From Tillandsia leiboldiana (Eukaryota; Streptophyta; Magnoliopsida; Poales; Bromeliaceae), in contig CM055064.1 of assembly GCA_029204045.2 (NCBI GenBank), positions 7,266,323 through 7,330,322 on the forward strand: DNA of 64,000 bases, given 5' to 3'. The translations under genes and the position numbers were made by a program. The notes beneath the pieces are model-generated. The model saw nothing but the letters and a program-made list of their open reading frames with translations, ran no database searches and was not told where the DNA came from. Within the stretch, counting starts at the first letter, position 1. Each line of letters starts with the position of its first letter. Below are positions 13,099 through 25,500 of this stretch, piece after piece.

Positions 13099-13892
13099 AT
13101 GTATAGTGGGCACGCTCTTCTTCTGCTCGGGGTACATCCTGCAGGTCGTGGTGGGCGAGGACGAGCCCGAGGCGGTGCTGCTGTGGCACTTCGAAAGGAG
13201 GTCTCCAAGGCCGGGGTCATCCAGAGTGCAAACGCCGTAGGTTTTTTTATGACAAGCAGGAGGAGTGCAAGCGCAAGGCTCGCAAGGCCGGCAGTAGGAA
13301 CTGCCGCAGGTGATGCTGCATCTTTCATCCATTTCTTTCTCTTTCTTTAGAATAATGTAGGGTTATCATTAATTGATGCACTAATTTTGGTCCTAAAATT
13401 GATAAATGATCTTAGTAGCACAATTTGTCAGGAGTTATTCCTATACCTGTTATTCCAATGTTTCCTTTATTCCAAGGTCTACTGTCTTTCTGTGATATCT
13501 TTTAGCAAAATTTAAGAATATTACTCCAATGGTTTTAACGACACAATCCTTACTTTGAGGTTCCTGTATATTACACATCTGTATAAATCAAAATGTTCAT
13601 TCTTTGTAATATTCAGGTGATGATCCAGAGGAAGTGAAGGCAAAGCTGAAAGTAATTCGTATGAAAACCTAATATAGATTTCATTCCAATTATTGTAATG
13701 CAGACTTTGGAGTCCCTCCGAGTGGCGTCTCTTTACATTCATAGGTTCGAAATTCAGCTTGATGGACTGATGATAACTTACTTCACTGATGGACCAAAGA
13801 GGTCAAAAGTGAAAGGTGGACGCCTACAGATTTGTTATCTTGAAGCAATTGGCAGATTGTGTAGTGTTGCTCGGCGAGTTTCGTCGAAATGA
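13099..13892 (+). pseudogene. Coding-like island with splice-like signals, unrecognised
   Basis: A GC-rich block (13099-13309) stands out from AT-rich surroundings and ends in CCGCAG|GTGATG. Next comes a 35-nt candidate exon (13617-13651, reading GDDPEEVKAKLK) bounded by TTCAG and GTAATT. A third candidate starts at 13704 after TGCAG and stays open to the stop at 13892. All three share one reading frame when the putative introns are skipped. I do not recognise the product. The GC-rich block is open in several frames on both strands, so strand and reality are uncertain. It lies just upstream of a Helitron terminus and could be captured gene fragments. Confidence 0.25.
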
Positions 13893-14420
13893 TTTTTTTT
13901 GTTTTTTTCCCGTCCACTAAATTGCTAAGATTAGTAAGCATATTCCTGTCGATTGTATTGAGGTTGAGTGGTCTGCATGTATTCTCATGGATGGCCAAGT
14001 TGGATTTTTATTGTTTTGTAATTTGAGGAATTGTGCAATGCTTTCCTTTTGGGATTCATATCAAAACCTACTACAAATTTTGAGAAAACTATGCAGATTT
14101 TGCTTCGAGATTTACGTGTGTTCTATTATTTCTTACTTTGAGAAGTTCTTTCTTTCCGAATACATCAGCTCAATTCGAAATGAACATTACTTTCTGTTTG
14201 GAATTGTTAAATAGTATAGGCAGTGGAGTTGAATATGTGTAATTTATTTGTAGTATTATTTTGTTTAAGAATATGTGTAATTTATTTATGATATTATTTT
14301 ATTTAAGTACCCATTATTTTTTATATGATTTTTGATTCTTTATATAATTGTGTAAATACTGTTTGTTAATCTTTAATATGGCCAATTGATATTTAATTTA
14401 TCTAATTATTTGATATTTGA

Positions 14421-14451
14421 TATTCGCGGCGAAGCGCGGGGTTGTCACTAG
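14421..14451 (+). mobile_element. Helitron 3' terminus
   Basis: A short GC hairpin around CGCGGCGAAGCGCG is followed a few bases later by CACTAG at 14446-14451, and then T. Plant Helitrons typically end in a small GC hairpin plus CTRR (here CTAG), inserted before T. The 5' end (TC... after A) was not located. If it lies past the copia fragment, the element would be up to about 2.7 kb and would contain the 13.1-13.9 kb coding-like island. Confidence 0.6.
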
Positions 14452-14474
14452 TTTTGTAAATGAACTGGTTTCAG

Positions 14475-14662
14475 CCAGGCAATAGAGAAGGCGAGGCAGG
14501 ATCGGCAAATAGTACAAGCTATTGGCGAGCCGATCGTAAGAGGTCCCTGGTATAATGCTTCACTAGCTGTAAATCCTAGGAGTCATTCAATTTCTTGCAC
14601 ATTTCCCGTGTCTGGCTCGCAAGGAACTGGAATTTTCAAATTGAAGGATGTTCGATCTGGAG
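14475..14662 (+). pseudogene. Orphan exon of a Coa1/Tim21-family protein
   Basis: A 188-nt open segment lies between a good acceptor (GGTTTCAG at 14467-14474) and a donor (GGAG|GTTTGT at 14663). It reads in part AIEKARQDRQIVQAIGEPIV, then YNASLAV, FPVSGSQGTGIFKLKDVR. The pattern of a helix ending in a G-EPI motif, followed by a PVSG-x-GTG-F strand, matches the Coa1 (cytochrome oxidase assembly protein 1) domain. Members are inner-membrane mitochondrial proteins assisting respiratory-complex assembly. I found no in-frame upstream or downstream exon in the flanking DNA. The acceptor is only 23 bp after the Helitron end, so the gene looks broken by insertions, or its other exons are displaced. 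The family call is from memory of the domain pattern. Confidence 0.5.
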
Positions 14663-16563
14663 GTTTGTCCATATTACTATATGCGGTTTGCCTTGTCAGT
14701 TCATCCGTTCATAAATTAATGCTACTGATATTTGTTTTCCTTGAAATCATATATTTAGGCATTATTATATAGCTTCATTTCTGTTAAAATTGCATTCAAG
14801 TTAGGAAACATGTAATTTATTCTGTGTTATTTGACAAATTGGCATCTTATATTAGAACAAAACTTGTTGGTGATACCAAACTTGGAAGGCCGCTTTCTAT
14901 TTTTTAGTATTTGTATGTATAATTTTCCTTTACTGATACCAAACTTGGAAGGCTTTCTATTTTTTTTTTCTTGAATTCACAAACAAATAACACAGAGGCA
15001 ATTCCATCTACATGTCAAGTCACAACTACATTCTAGATAAGAACTCATGTCTCTAAATTATGTAATTTAGCAAAAACTTTTGTTGTTAGTAGTTTTATTA
15101 GTCTTTGGGTTTTACTCCACTTGAGAGAAAAACTCTTCAGGCATATTTATACATTCATTAAATGTTTCTAGATATTTGATGTTATGTAACATGGTAAAGC
15201 TCCTTCCCTCCTTGCGCCTAGCAAATGTTAGTTACATGTATTAAAATACCACCAATAGTTGCAAAAGATCATACTAAGCACCCACCTCTTGAAAACTTAA
15301 AAAGTTAAAGTTGCTTATTCTCCAAATTATTTACTGCTTTGGACAGCTCATAAACAAAAAAAATAAGCATAAACCCAGTTAAAATTAGCAATTGTCACTA
15401 ACTGTTACCATCGCAGCAAAATTCAGCATAAAACAAGTGTTTTATCATTTGTGTATATCTATTCCTGATAAGTCCGAAAATAGCTATTTTTTACTGTTTT
15501 CGTACGCTGAGTCCGTTTTTGGCGTCCGTTTAACGTAGAACGCATTCGATATACCAAAAATAGATATTTTCTCACCGCCGACCACACAGTCAAGACACAC
15601 GGGGTCCTGGGACACCACACCTTCATACCCCCATCAAAGATACTACATATGAGACACCTATAAGAGCTATCTTTAGAACATTTTCACTTGATTGATGTTT
15701 ATAGAGCTATCTTATAATTTTGTTTCTACTAGTTTATATGCTTATTGTTTTGTGTTGCATCTTGATTGTGTTGTTTGTTTAATTAAATAGTTAGGAAACT
15801 TGAGTGGGCAAGTGCCTTCATATCCATAATGCACATCACACAATAGTTACCATTAGAGAGGGGTTTTCTCACATTTTGGACTGTTCGCACTAAACTTCCC
15901 TTCGAAGTAGTGTTCGCGGATCAGGCGTGTTTTCTTGAGTTTTCTCACATTTGCAACTTAGAATTGTAATACCTCTTCTGAAGAACATAATTATTATCCT
16001 AATTATTATGAGTAAGTTGATTATTATGCCCTATCTATATAAAGGAAAATTCAATTAAGACGTGTTGATTAATTGAATTATGAGTAAGTTGATATGGAAT
16101 TCATTAAAAAATATCAGCTCATATATACAATAAGAAAAAAATAAGTAGTTTCGGCTTACTGATTCCTTAGAAATTGATTTTTGTGAAAGTAATATTTTGT
16201 AGCCAATGGTTTATGACGAATGTCAGTCATTACATGGTTGGTGGAATATATATTCATATAGAAAGTCTGAACAGTTGTATAACTTTAATTTGGATTGTTT
16301 CCTTCTCAATCTAATGAAAGTAGTTATTGTTCGCTGTGTTTGCTCCCATATTTTTAGTCTCATGATTTATTTATTTGACTTCTTTTTTATCATGTGCTAC
16401 GCCTACGCTTTATTAGCTAGTAATCTACTGTAACATAACATAGTTAAGGTCATGCCAAAAAGGTTGCGTGATAGTGATTTTTAAGCTAGGTATTTCATAA
16501 TCTAACTTAAGTTTTTTTTCATGATCTTAGATAACCTTAACAAATGTTTTTTTAGATGACAAA
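14663..16563. other. AT-rich, intron-like or intergenic DNA
   Basis: No exon can be supported. A near-repeat of GATACCAAACTTGGAAGGC occurs near 14871 and 14935. A scrap of LTR-B lies at 15474-15619 (listed separately). Nothing else is identifiable. Confidence 0.5.
15474..15619 (-). mobile_element. LTR-B end fragment (about 146 bp)
   Basis: It matches the last part of the solo LTR at 45669-48404, including GCTGAGTCCGTTTTTGGC, TTTTCTCACCGCCGAC and the terminal GGGACACCACA. Only the end is present here, so this is a truncated relic. Confidence 0.8.
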
Positions 16564-16825
16564 CACTACAACAAAATTAGGTTATAGGGACACATGTTTA
16601 TGACAGTACTTTTTTACAAGTGTCCCATTAATAGTCCATCTATATCCAAAATTAAGTTATAGGGACACATTTTTGGGACACATTATAGTAATGTGTCACT
16701 ATACACCCTAGCGACAGCATATATAGCGACACTAATAACAAGTGTCGGTATTTTTTCCAGCGGCATTTTTTTTAGTTTTTAGGAATACTTAAAAGTGTCA
16801 CTATAGCATAGTTTTTGTTGTAGTG
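16564..16825. mobile_element. CACTA-type MITE, 262 bp, TSD AAA
   Basis: The terminal inverted repeats are CACTACAACAAAATTAGG and its imperfect complement ending TTTTTGTTGTAGTG. The element is flanked by AAA on both sides, the 3-bp duplication expected for CACTA (En/Spm) elements. Internal short motifs (GGGACACAT, GTGTC) repeat below the termini. It has no coding capacity. Confidence 0.9.
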
Positions 16826-17611
16826 AAAAACCTAACAAATTTAAAGTTGGTTCATAAATATTGCTTTAAATGCATGGCATGTACATTAAAGTGTTACTCT
16901 TTATGTTGTCAAACTAAGTTAAATAACCAAGGACTTTGTTTTACTACATATTCTGATAACCGGCAAATGCTGATTTAGTTATAATCACAAGAGAAAGAAG
17001 AAATGAATAATCAATCCCTCAAATATAGGTTATTCCAAAACAAATCCCTCAACTTTATTATTATTATTATTTTCTTAATTTACAGCCCTTTAACATTCAC
17101 ATTGTCGTTTTAATTTTGGTACACTTTCTTTGTGCAGATTTTGTTTAGGCATTTGCAGAGAAACTTACAATCACTGAGGTATGTTATATTGATCTTTCTA
17201 GATTTGACATGGTGTGATTTATGCATTCACTGTACACTTCCTCTAAATAATAGATTATGAAATTTCGCCTTTTGGGGTAAAAATGCACCAAGATCCTTTG
17301 TTTTCAGTTTTTGCTTGCCTTGAGTTATTTTCGTTAGGATGGTGTGCTTGATCTCTCTGCCCTCTAATTGGTGCTGCAACTTGTTGATTTTTACTCCAAT
17401 TATTCATAAAGTGAATCCAAATCTAATCATAAATGATGTATCTGAACCCGAATTTGACCTGATGTTAGGTTGTTTTGCAAGTTGTTTTGTTATCCTATTG
17501 TGTTATCCTTATGTGCATGATATATGTCCTTATTAGATAGAGTATCTAAAATAGTACGATATTTACTTAGTATATTACTTGGTAAGGATTCCATTGTATA
17601 TTCTATTGTAC
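16826..17611. other. AT-rich DNA without a supported gene
   Basis: It contains one mini-exon-like segment near 17144-17172 that cannot be joined in frame to the Coa1-like exon. The part from 17343 on recurs after the N gap at 22044. Confidence 0.5.
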
Positions 17612-17805
17612 TGTCACGCCCCGAGTTTCGAAAAACATGCTAATTTTTTTAAAAAAATATCAGAGTTAAAAACAATCCAGGGCATGAGCAGATCGCCACA
17701 TGTATAGAAAATTCTCAATCCCCTTGGACTGAGGCATTTTCTATACATGCACGGCTAAGCACTTACAACCAATATCAGAGTAGTCTAAACTACGCATTTA
17801 ACTAC
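17612..17805 (-). mobile_element. LTR-A left-end fragment (older host copy)
   Basis: It starts TGTCACGCCCCGAGTTTCG and carries the same order of blocks as the young LTR, with clear divergence. It ends in ACTAC at the insertion point of the younger element. The same fragment appears at 22313-22507. Confidence 0.8.
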
Positions 17806-20800
17806 TGTCACGCCACGAGTTCAGCAATCAGTGTCTAAATTTTTTTTTTTTTTTTTTTTTTTCTCAAATCAGAGTTTTAAAAACCAGCCAGGGCGCAACA
17901 GACCGCCACATATATAGAAGAGTCCCAATCCCTTTTGGGATTGAGCCTTTTCTATATATGCACGGCTAGCTTGGCAACAACATCAGAGTACTACTACGTA
18001 CTACACTTAACATTATTACAATTAAACTTTACAACTATCTTTACAAATATACCACTGATATACAATTTCCTTTCTCTCAAACATCTATTACATAACTTTT
18101 CGTCTGTTCAGGGGTCAACCTCTATATCGATGCCTCGCCGATTCGTCCCGACATCCCAACACCCGCTCGACCTGAAAACAGTCACCCGAGGGTGTGAGAC
18201 ACACCGGAGTGTATCCCAGTGGGCACGACGAGCCGAGAAATAGCAGATCGTACCTACTGGTATACAATACTAGAGGATAGTAATAATCAGGGGTTAGAAT
18301 AATCAGATATAATCTTGAAACTGTATTTAAGATCATCAAAGAGATACTAAATCATGCATAGGCTAATAACAGGAAATTAAATCAGGAACTCAATGAAATA
18401 GGTTAAAAACAGGCGTTAATCAACAGCATATGCATCAACAGATGAATAATAAAATCACCCAATCATAAGCCACCATATTGGTCTACAAGACCTCAGGGAA
18501 TTTGCCCAAACTAGCACCAACCTAGCTGACATTCTCCCCTTGGGAGTCACGGGCCTTTCAACAAACCACTTTACCGGCAAAGAACAAAGCACACGAGGAG
18601 CGACCTCGGATATGTTCGTGAAGTACAACGATGCGGGCGATCAATGCGAATGCTCAAGCTCTCGGTCTACAGACCGGGTAATCGGCAAAAAGCCAGAACA
18701 ATCCCCTCTGGGATGCAACAGTGATATCAACATCTCAACTCAATGCAGAATCAACAACAAATCTCAACCATATGCAATATCAACAACAGCAACTATGAAA
18801 TATGAATCAACAATGCTGATAGACAGATATGACATCATCCAGAAATCAAGTCATGGTACTTAGGAAACAACTGATTATAATCTAGCAAACAAACCAACCA
18901 TACACCACTAAACACACATTTTTGGAAGAATCATTTTAAAAACAGGTTTAGATCCAAACCTCGAGAGCAATGCCTTTGTCCTATCAAACAAAAACAGACT
19001 CAGGCGACCCAACGATGTTCGGTAAAACGTAATTTAATTAAAACTATGTGTCTAGCAGGGTATCGAAAGATCAACGGATAAACAGGCTAAACATCTAATG
19101 CTAATCAGCAGGCATGGCAATGTCCAGAATAAGGATATGAAATATGAAAGCAACAACTAGAATCAAAAATACTTTGCAACGGATACATAGATATCATCAA
19201 TCAGGCGTAACGCATTCAAAGAAAGGATAAGCTCAAAGTAGAAACTAAGCTTCAAAAACAGGGGTCCAACTAATACTGTACCCCAGAGGGCCGAAATGAT
19301 AAGCCCGGACCGAAGATAAACCCACCTGATAAATCGCAGGCGACTAAACCAAATCGACTGTATGCTCAGAACCAGAGTCAACTGAATCAAACTGAATAAA
19401 ACATAGTTCAGGAACTTAGTTTAATTCTAACTTAACCTAAACTATCCCAATCAACTTAAATCTTTTAACAATGTTTAACGACAACATCTAGACCAACATA
19501 CTGTTTTTAACTTTATACAATGTCATTTCTGCATTTAGACCCCTAGAGTTTCCGAAAATCGCACTTTTAGTGACTTTTGAGCGTTTTCGCTCGTTCTTTC
19601 AACTGGAAACTCATTTTCACGATCCGTCACTTCCAGCAGGTGACTTTTAACTTGCTGAACACCGTGCTCACACATTTGCGGCAGCACGAAACCCGAGGAA
19701 AACTTCGGGCCATAAAATACCATTCTAACATAGCCTAATTGCATTTTTGTTTCTGCGGAACATCGAAACCTAAATTTAACGCGAGCATCGCGTCCAGTGA
19801 CCCCAAATTAGCCAGGAGCTCACTGTCGCGGCTTCGCAAACAGCCCAGAACAGTGTTTGGGCTAAACTATTCTTTTAAGGATTGGTTAACCTATAACTTA
19901 ACTTTTAATAATCCAATTCAATTCTGCTTTAGAGTTAAGTTCACAGCAACCTAACAACCCTGGGGCTTGCTTCATTTGCAGCCCAGAAGTTGCTGGATCA
20001 ACCAGATCCACACCTAGTCCACTAACAATGCATACAATGCTCCAAACCTCAGTCCACACAGATCCTGTTTGATCTGAAGTGAGCATCAAGCTCAGGGGGT
20101 TATTTGGAGCATTTTTTATATTCAAATCGAAAGCTAATTACATCATTTCTTCTTTGTGGCATTAACACAAACAGTTAGCATGCATTACTTTGACAACATA
20201 ACTATTAACAAGTTTCAAGTTGTTTTCTGCAACAGAGGGACCTGGGTGCCTGTGACTTGGATGGAAATGATTCTCAAAGATGCAAGAGCCTTTCCATCAT
20301 CTTGGACTCAAGCTTGCACACATGGTTAGCCGCGGGCAATGTTGGGGATGATGAAGAAGATAACCCAAAATGGAAATTTTTCATCTCTGGTCTCTGAGCC
20401 CCCAACAACGGCACCATTAGGTGCCCTTCATCACTACTAACACTTCTGGACCAAAACCCGATGGCGAGGACGCGGCGGAGAAGGCGGCGGAGTAAGCTCG
20501 GGTTTGGAGCTTCCACCTCTAATGGCGGATTTCCACCAAGGCTGCAAGAAGCCCATGCAATAGCATGGATGGAATCTACTTGATCCCAGGAAGCTTTTCG
20601 TCCACCTCCCCGGCCGCCGGAGACGGCCGGAACGTCGGCAACCGCACCCCGAACCCACCTCAAGCCCATCTCGGCCGCACCTCAACCAAGTCGCATGGGT
20701 GCCATGCAAGTACATGGGTGGACTCTTCTCACCCCCAGGAAGCTCCTCGGCTAGGTGGCCGGCGGTGGGAAGGCTCGCCGGCGCCGGAGCACTTAGCTCG

Positions 20801-21943
20801 GCCGAACATCAATATTTCCCAAAACTAGGGTTTTGATCTGCAATAGATCCGCTTGATCAAACTCCACCAAATTTGGTGGAGATGATCCTTAGGTCTAACA
20901 GTAACTTTCCATCATTTTGGATTCCATTTGGTTCATTGGTTGTAAAGAAATATCGCGGCGGAGCTATGTTAGGTTTCCGGCGAGGGTTTTCTCCCGCCGG
21001 CAACCAAGGTTGCACGGGCGCTCGGGGCTGTGCATGGAGCATCCTAGACACCTAAGGAGTCTACTGCTAGTGGTCTCGGGTGCAAACAACCAGCGGTTTA
21101 GAGAGCCTTACCTTGCCGGAGTTGATGAAGAAGGAAGAAGCCGGTCTCTCTTCTCCTCCTTCGCGCGGCCACGGTAACCACCAAGATGTTCTTCCAGTCA
21201 CAGAGGAACACCCCAGAACTCCAGAAACCACCTTGGATCAAGATTGCTCCAAGCTTCTTCTCCTCACTCTCTCTCTCGGATTCTCTCTTTGGGTTGTGTC
21301 CACGACCTCCACGGTACCCGGGGTTATGAGGAATACTCTTGTGGGTTTGAAATTTCAAAAGCCCTCCTCGTGTAACCACCCACGATGAAGTCGCCAACTT
21401 GAAATTATTTGAAAATTTTCAAAAACAAAATATCTTTGCCACAAATGCTATTTGGTCCCCACACAACAAACCCTAAGCCCTTAGGTCCCTCTTGTAGGTA
21501 GCTTAGGCTGACAGGCCCCTGCCCTAATTCCCTCTTAATTTTGGTACATAAAATATAAGCACTTTTGCAAAATTACCCCTTTTTTCGATGCTTTTCACGC
21601 ATTTCGAGACAAACGGATCGTCGAAACGAAAACAGACTTCGCCACGACGTCCGGCTCGTCGAGACCTGTCAAGTAGAGCCTTTGCTTGACTAATTTGGTG
21701 TTTAAATAAAATCTCGGGCCATAATGTTTTATTAGGTCGCGGGTTGGCGCATGCACTTCGATGCACCCGGATCGCCAAACGCGAAATCCGACAGCGCCAT
21801 TGCGTTCAGAGCGTCGAAATTAGTTAGAATCGACTACTCGTGTTGCTAGGTTCGGGGTCTAGACGGCGAACCGGCCGACGTCGGTCGACAGGGAACTTTT
21901 AAAACAGGGTTTATTATTCACAACTTAAGTTGTGGGACCCGTT
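17806..21943 (-). mobile_element. Partial LTR-A copy cut off by the assembly gap
   Basis: It begins TGTCACGCCACGAGTTCAG at 17806 after ACTAC. It is essentially identical to 22508-26645, then stops at the Ns. It is most simply the same LTR seen twice rather than a third copy. It holds palindrome 20862-20881. No gene is present. Confidence 0.9.
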
Positions 21944-22043
21944 NNNNNNNNNNNNNNNNNNNNNNNNNNNNNNNNNNNNNNNNNNNNNNNNNNNNNNNNN
22001 NNNNNNNNNNNNNNNNNNNNNNNNNNNNNNNNNNNNNNNNNNN
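21944..22043. other. Assembly gap, 100 N
   Basis: Exactly 100 Ns, the usual placeholder for a gap of unknown size. Confidence 0.99.
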
Positions 22044-22312
22044 TGTGCTTGATCTTCTCTGCCCTCTAATTGGTGCTGCAACTTGTTGATTTTTACTCCA
22101 ATTATTCATAAAGTGAATCCAAATCTAATCATAAATGATGTATCTGAACCCGAATTTGACCTGATGTTAGGTTGTTTTGCAAGTTGTTTTGTTATCCTAT
22201 TGTGTTATCCTTATGTGCATGATATATGTCCTTATTAGATAGAGTATCTAAAATAGTACGATATTTACTTAGTATATACTTGGTAAGGATTCCATTGTAT
22301 ATTCTATTGTAC

Positions 22313-22507
22313 TGTCACGCCCCGAGTTTCGAAAAACATGCTAATTTTTTTAAAAAAAATATCAGAGTTAAAAACAATCCAGGGCATGAGCAGATCGCCA
22401 CATGTATAGAAAATTCTCAATCCCCTTGGACTGAGGCATTTTCTATACATGCACGGCTAAGCACTTACAACCAATATCAGAGTAGTCTAAACTACGCATT
22501 TAACTAC
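22313..22507 (-). mobile_element. Host LTR-A, left piece, split by the young element
   Basis: It starts TGTCACGCCCCGAGTTTCG and ends at the ACTAC target duplication. The rest of this older LTR resumes at 32427 on the far side of the insertion. Confidence 0.8.
22503..22507. repeat. Target-site duplication ACTAC (left)
   Basis: A perfect match to ACTAC at 32422-32426, immediately outside the far LTR. Confidence 0.9.
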
Positions 22508-25500
22508 TGTCACGCCACGAGTTCAGCAATCAGTGTCTAAATTTTTTTTTTTTTTTTTTTTCTCAAATCAGAGTTTTAAAAACCAGCCAGGGCGCAACAG
22601 ACCGCCACATATATAGAAGAGTCCCAATCCCTTTTGGGATTGAGCCTTTTCTATATATGCACGGCTAGCTTGGCAACAACATCAGAGTACTACTACGTAC
22701 TACACTTAACATTATTACAATTAAACTTTACAACTATCTTTACAAATATACCACTGATATACAATTTCCTTTCTCTCAAACATCTATTACATAACTTTTC
22801 GTCTGTTCAGGGGTCAACCTCTATATCGATGCCTCGCCGATTCGTCCCGACATCCCAACACCCGCTCGACCTGAAAACAGTCACCCGAGGGTGTGAGACA
22901 CACCGGAGTGTATCCCAGTGGGCACGACGAGCCGAGAAATAGCAGATCGTACCTACTGGTATACAATACTAGAGGATAGTAATAATCAGGGGTTAGAATA
23001 ATCAGATATAATCTTGAAACTGTATTTAAGATCATCAAAGAGATACTAAATCATGCATAGGCTAATAACAGGAAATTAAATCAGGAACTCAATGAAATAG
23101 GTTAAAAACAGGCGTTAATCAACAGCATATGCATCAACAGATGAATAATAAAATCACCCAATCATAAGCCACCATATTGGTCTACAAGACCTCAGGGAAT
23201 TTGCCCAAACTAGCACCAACCTAGCTGACATTCTCCCCTTGGGAGTCACGGGCCTTTCAACAAACCACTTTACCGGCAAAGAACAAAGCACACGAGGAGC
23301 GACCTCGGATATGTTCGTGAAGTACAACGATGCGGGCGATCAATGCGAATGCTCAAGCTCTCGGTCTACAGACCGGGTAATCGGCAAAAAGCCAGAACAA
23401 TCCCCTCTGGGATGCAACAGTGATATCAACATCTCAACTCAATGCAGAATCAACAACAAATCTCAACCATATGCAATATCAACAACAGCAACTATGAAAT
23501 ATGAATCAACAATGCTGATAGACAGATATGACATCATCCAGAAATCAAGTCATGGTACTTAGGAAACAACTGATTATAATCTAGCAAACAAACCAACCAT
23601 ACACCACTAAACACACATTTTTGGAAGAATCATTTTAAAAACAGGTTTAGATCCAAACCTCGAAGAGCAATGCCTTTGTCCTATCAAACAAAAACAGACT
23701 CAGGCGACCCAACGATGTTCGGTAAAACGTAATTTAATTAAAACTATGTGTCTAGCAGGGTATCGAAAGATCAACGGATAAACAGGCTAAACATCTAATG
23801 CTAATCAGCAGGCATGGCAATGTCCAGAATAAGGATATGAAATATGAAAGCAACAACTAGAATCAAAAATACTTTGCAACGGATACATAGATATCATCAA
23901 TCAGGCGTAACGCATTCAAAGAAAGGATAAGCTCAAAGTAGAAACTAAGCTTCAAAAACAGGGGTCCAACTAATACTGTACCCCAGAGGGCCGAAATGAT
24001 AAGCCCGGACCGAAGATAAACCCACCTGATAAATCGCAGGCGACTAAACCAAATCGACTGTATGCTCAGAACCAGAGTCAACTGAATCAAACTGAATAAA
24101 ACATAGTTCAGGAACTTAGTTTAATTCTAACTTAACCTAAACTATCCCAATCACTTAAATCTTTTAACAATGTTTAACGACAACATCTAGACCAACATAC
24201 TGTTTTTAACTTTATACAATGTCATTTCTGCATTTAGACCCCTAGAGTTTCCGAAAATCGCACTTTTAGTGACTTTTGAGCGTTTTCGCTCGTTCTTTCA
24301 ACTGGAAACTCATTTTCACGATCCGTCACTTCCAGCAGGTGACTTTTAACTTGCTGAACACCGTGCTCACACATTTGCGGCAGCACGAAACCCGAGGAAA
24401 ACTTCGGGCCATAAAATACCATTCTAACATAGCCTAATTGCATTTTTGTTTCTGCGGAACATCGAAACCTAAATTTAACGCGAGCATCGCGTCCAGTGAC
24501 CCCAAATTAGCCAGGAGCTCACTGTCGCGGCTTCGCAAACAGCCCAGAACAGTGTTTGGGCTAAACTATTCTTTTAAGGATTGGTTAACCTATAACTTAA
24601 CTTTTAATAATCCAATTCAAATTCTGCTTTAGAGTTAAGTTCACAGCAACCTAACAACCCTGGGGCTTGCTTCATTTGCAGCCCAGAAGTTGCTGGATCA
24701 ACCAGATCCACACCTAGTCCACTAACAATGCATACAATGCTCCAAACCTCAGTCCACACAGATCCTGTTTGATCTGAAGTGAGCATCAAGCTCAGGGGGT
24801 TATTTGGAGCATTTTTTATATTCAAATCGAAAGCTAATTACATCATTTTCTTCTTTGTGGCATTAACACAAACAGTTAGCATGCATTACTTTGACAACAT
24901 AACTATTAACAAGTTTCAAGTTGTTTTCTGCAACAGAGGGACCTGGGTGCCTGTGACTTGGATGGAAATGATTCTCAAAGATGCAAGAGCCTTTCCATCA
25001 TCTTGGACTCAAGCTTGCACACATGGTTAGCCGCGGGCAATGTTGGGGATGATGAAGAAGATAACCCAAAATGGAAATTTTTCATCTCTGGTCTCTGAGC
25101 CCCCAACAACGGCACCATTAGGTGCCCTTCATCACTACTAACACTTCTGGACCAAAACCCGATGGCGAGGACGCGGCGGAGAAGGCGGCGGAGTAAGCTC
25201 GGGTTTGGAGCTTCCACCTCTAATGGCGGATTTCCACCAAGGCTGCAAGAAGCCCATGCAATAGCATGGATGGAATCTACTTGATCCCAGGAAGCTTTTC
25301 GTCCACTCCCCGGCCGCCGGAGACGGCCGGAACGTCGGCAACCGCACCCCGAACCCACCTCAAGCCCATCTCGGCCGCACCTCAACCAAGTCGCATGGGT
25401 GCCATGCAAGTACATGGGTGGACTCTTCTCACCCCCAGGAAGCTCCTCGGCTAGGTGGCCGGCGGTGGGAAGGCTCGCCGGCGCCGGAGCACTTAGCTCG

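Larger units (their letters stand above)
17343..21943. repeat. Sequence repeated at 22044-26645 (likely contig-end overlap)
   Basis: 4601 bp here and 4602 bp after the gap are almost identical. That includes about 270 bp of DNA upstream of any LTR, the same LTR-A fragment, the same ACTAC target duplication and the same LTR start. The few differences I noticed are nearly all single-base indels in short runs. This segment ends exactly at the gap, and its partner starts exactly at the gap. Confidence 0.9.

Noticed and set aside
13096..13332. Cysteine-rich 78-codon minus-strand ORF (MDERCSITCGSSYC...)
   Set aside because: Three frames across both strands are open in the same GC-rich block. There is no signal peptide and no recognised cysteine pattern, so I kept it only as part of an unrecognised island.
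17144..17172. Mini-exon-like segment (TTTAG|...|GTATGT) as the next exon of the Coa1-like gene
   Set aside because: Joining it to the exon ending at 14662 gives a stop codon in either acceptor choice, and the peptide does not resemble the family.
21918..22109. 63-codon ORF running through the N gap
   Set aside because: Over half of its residues are unknown, and it joins unrelated sequence across the gap.
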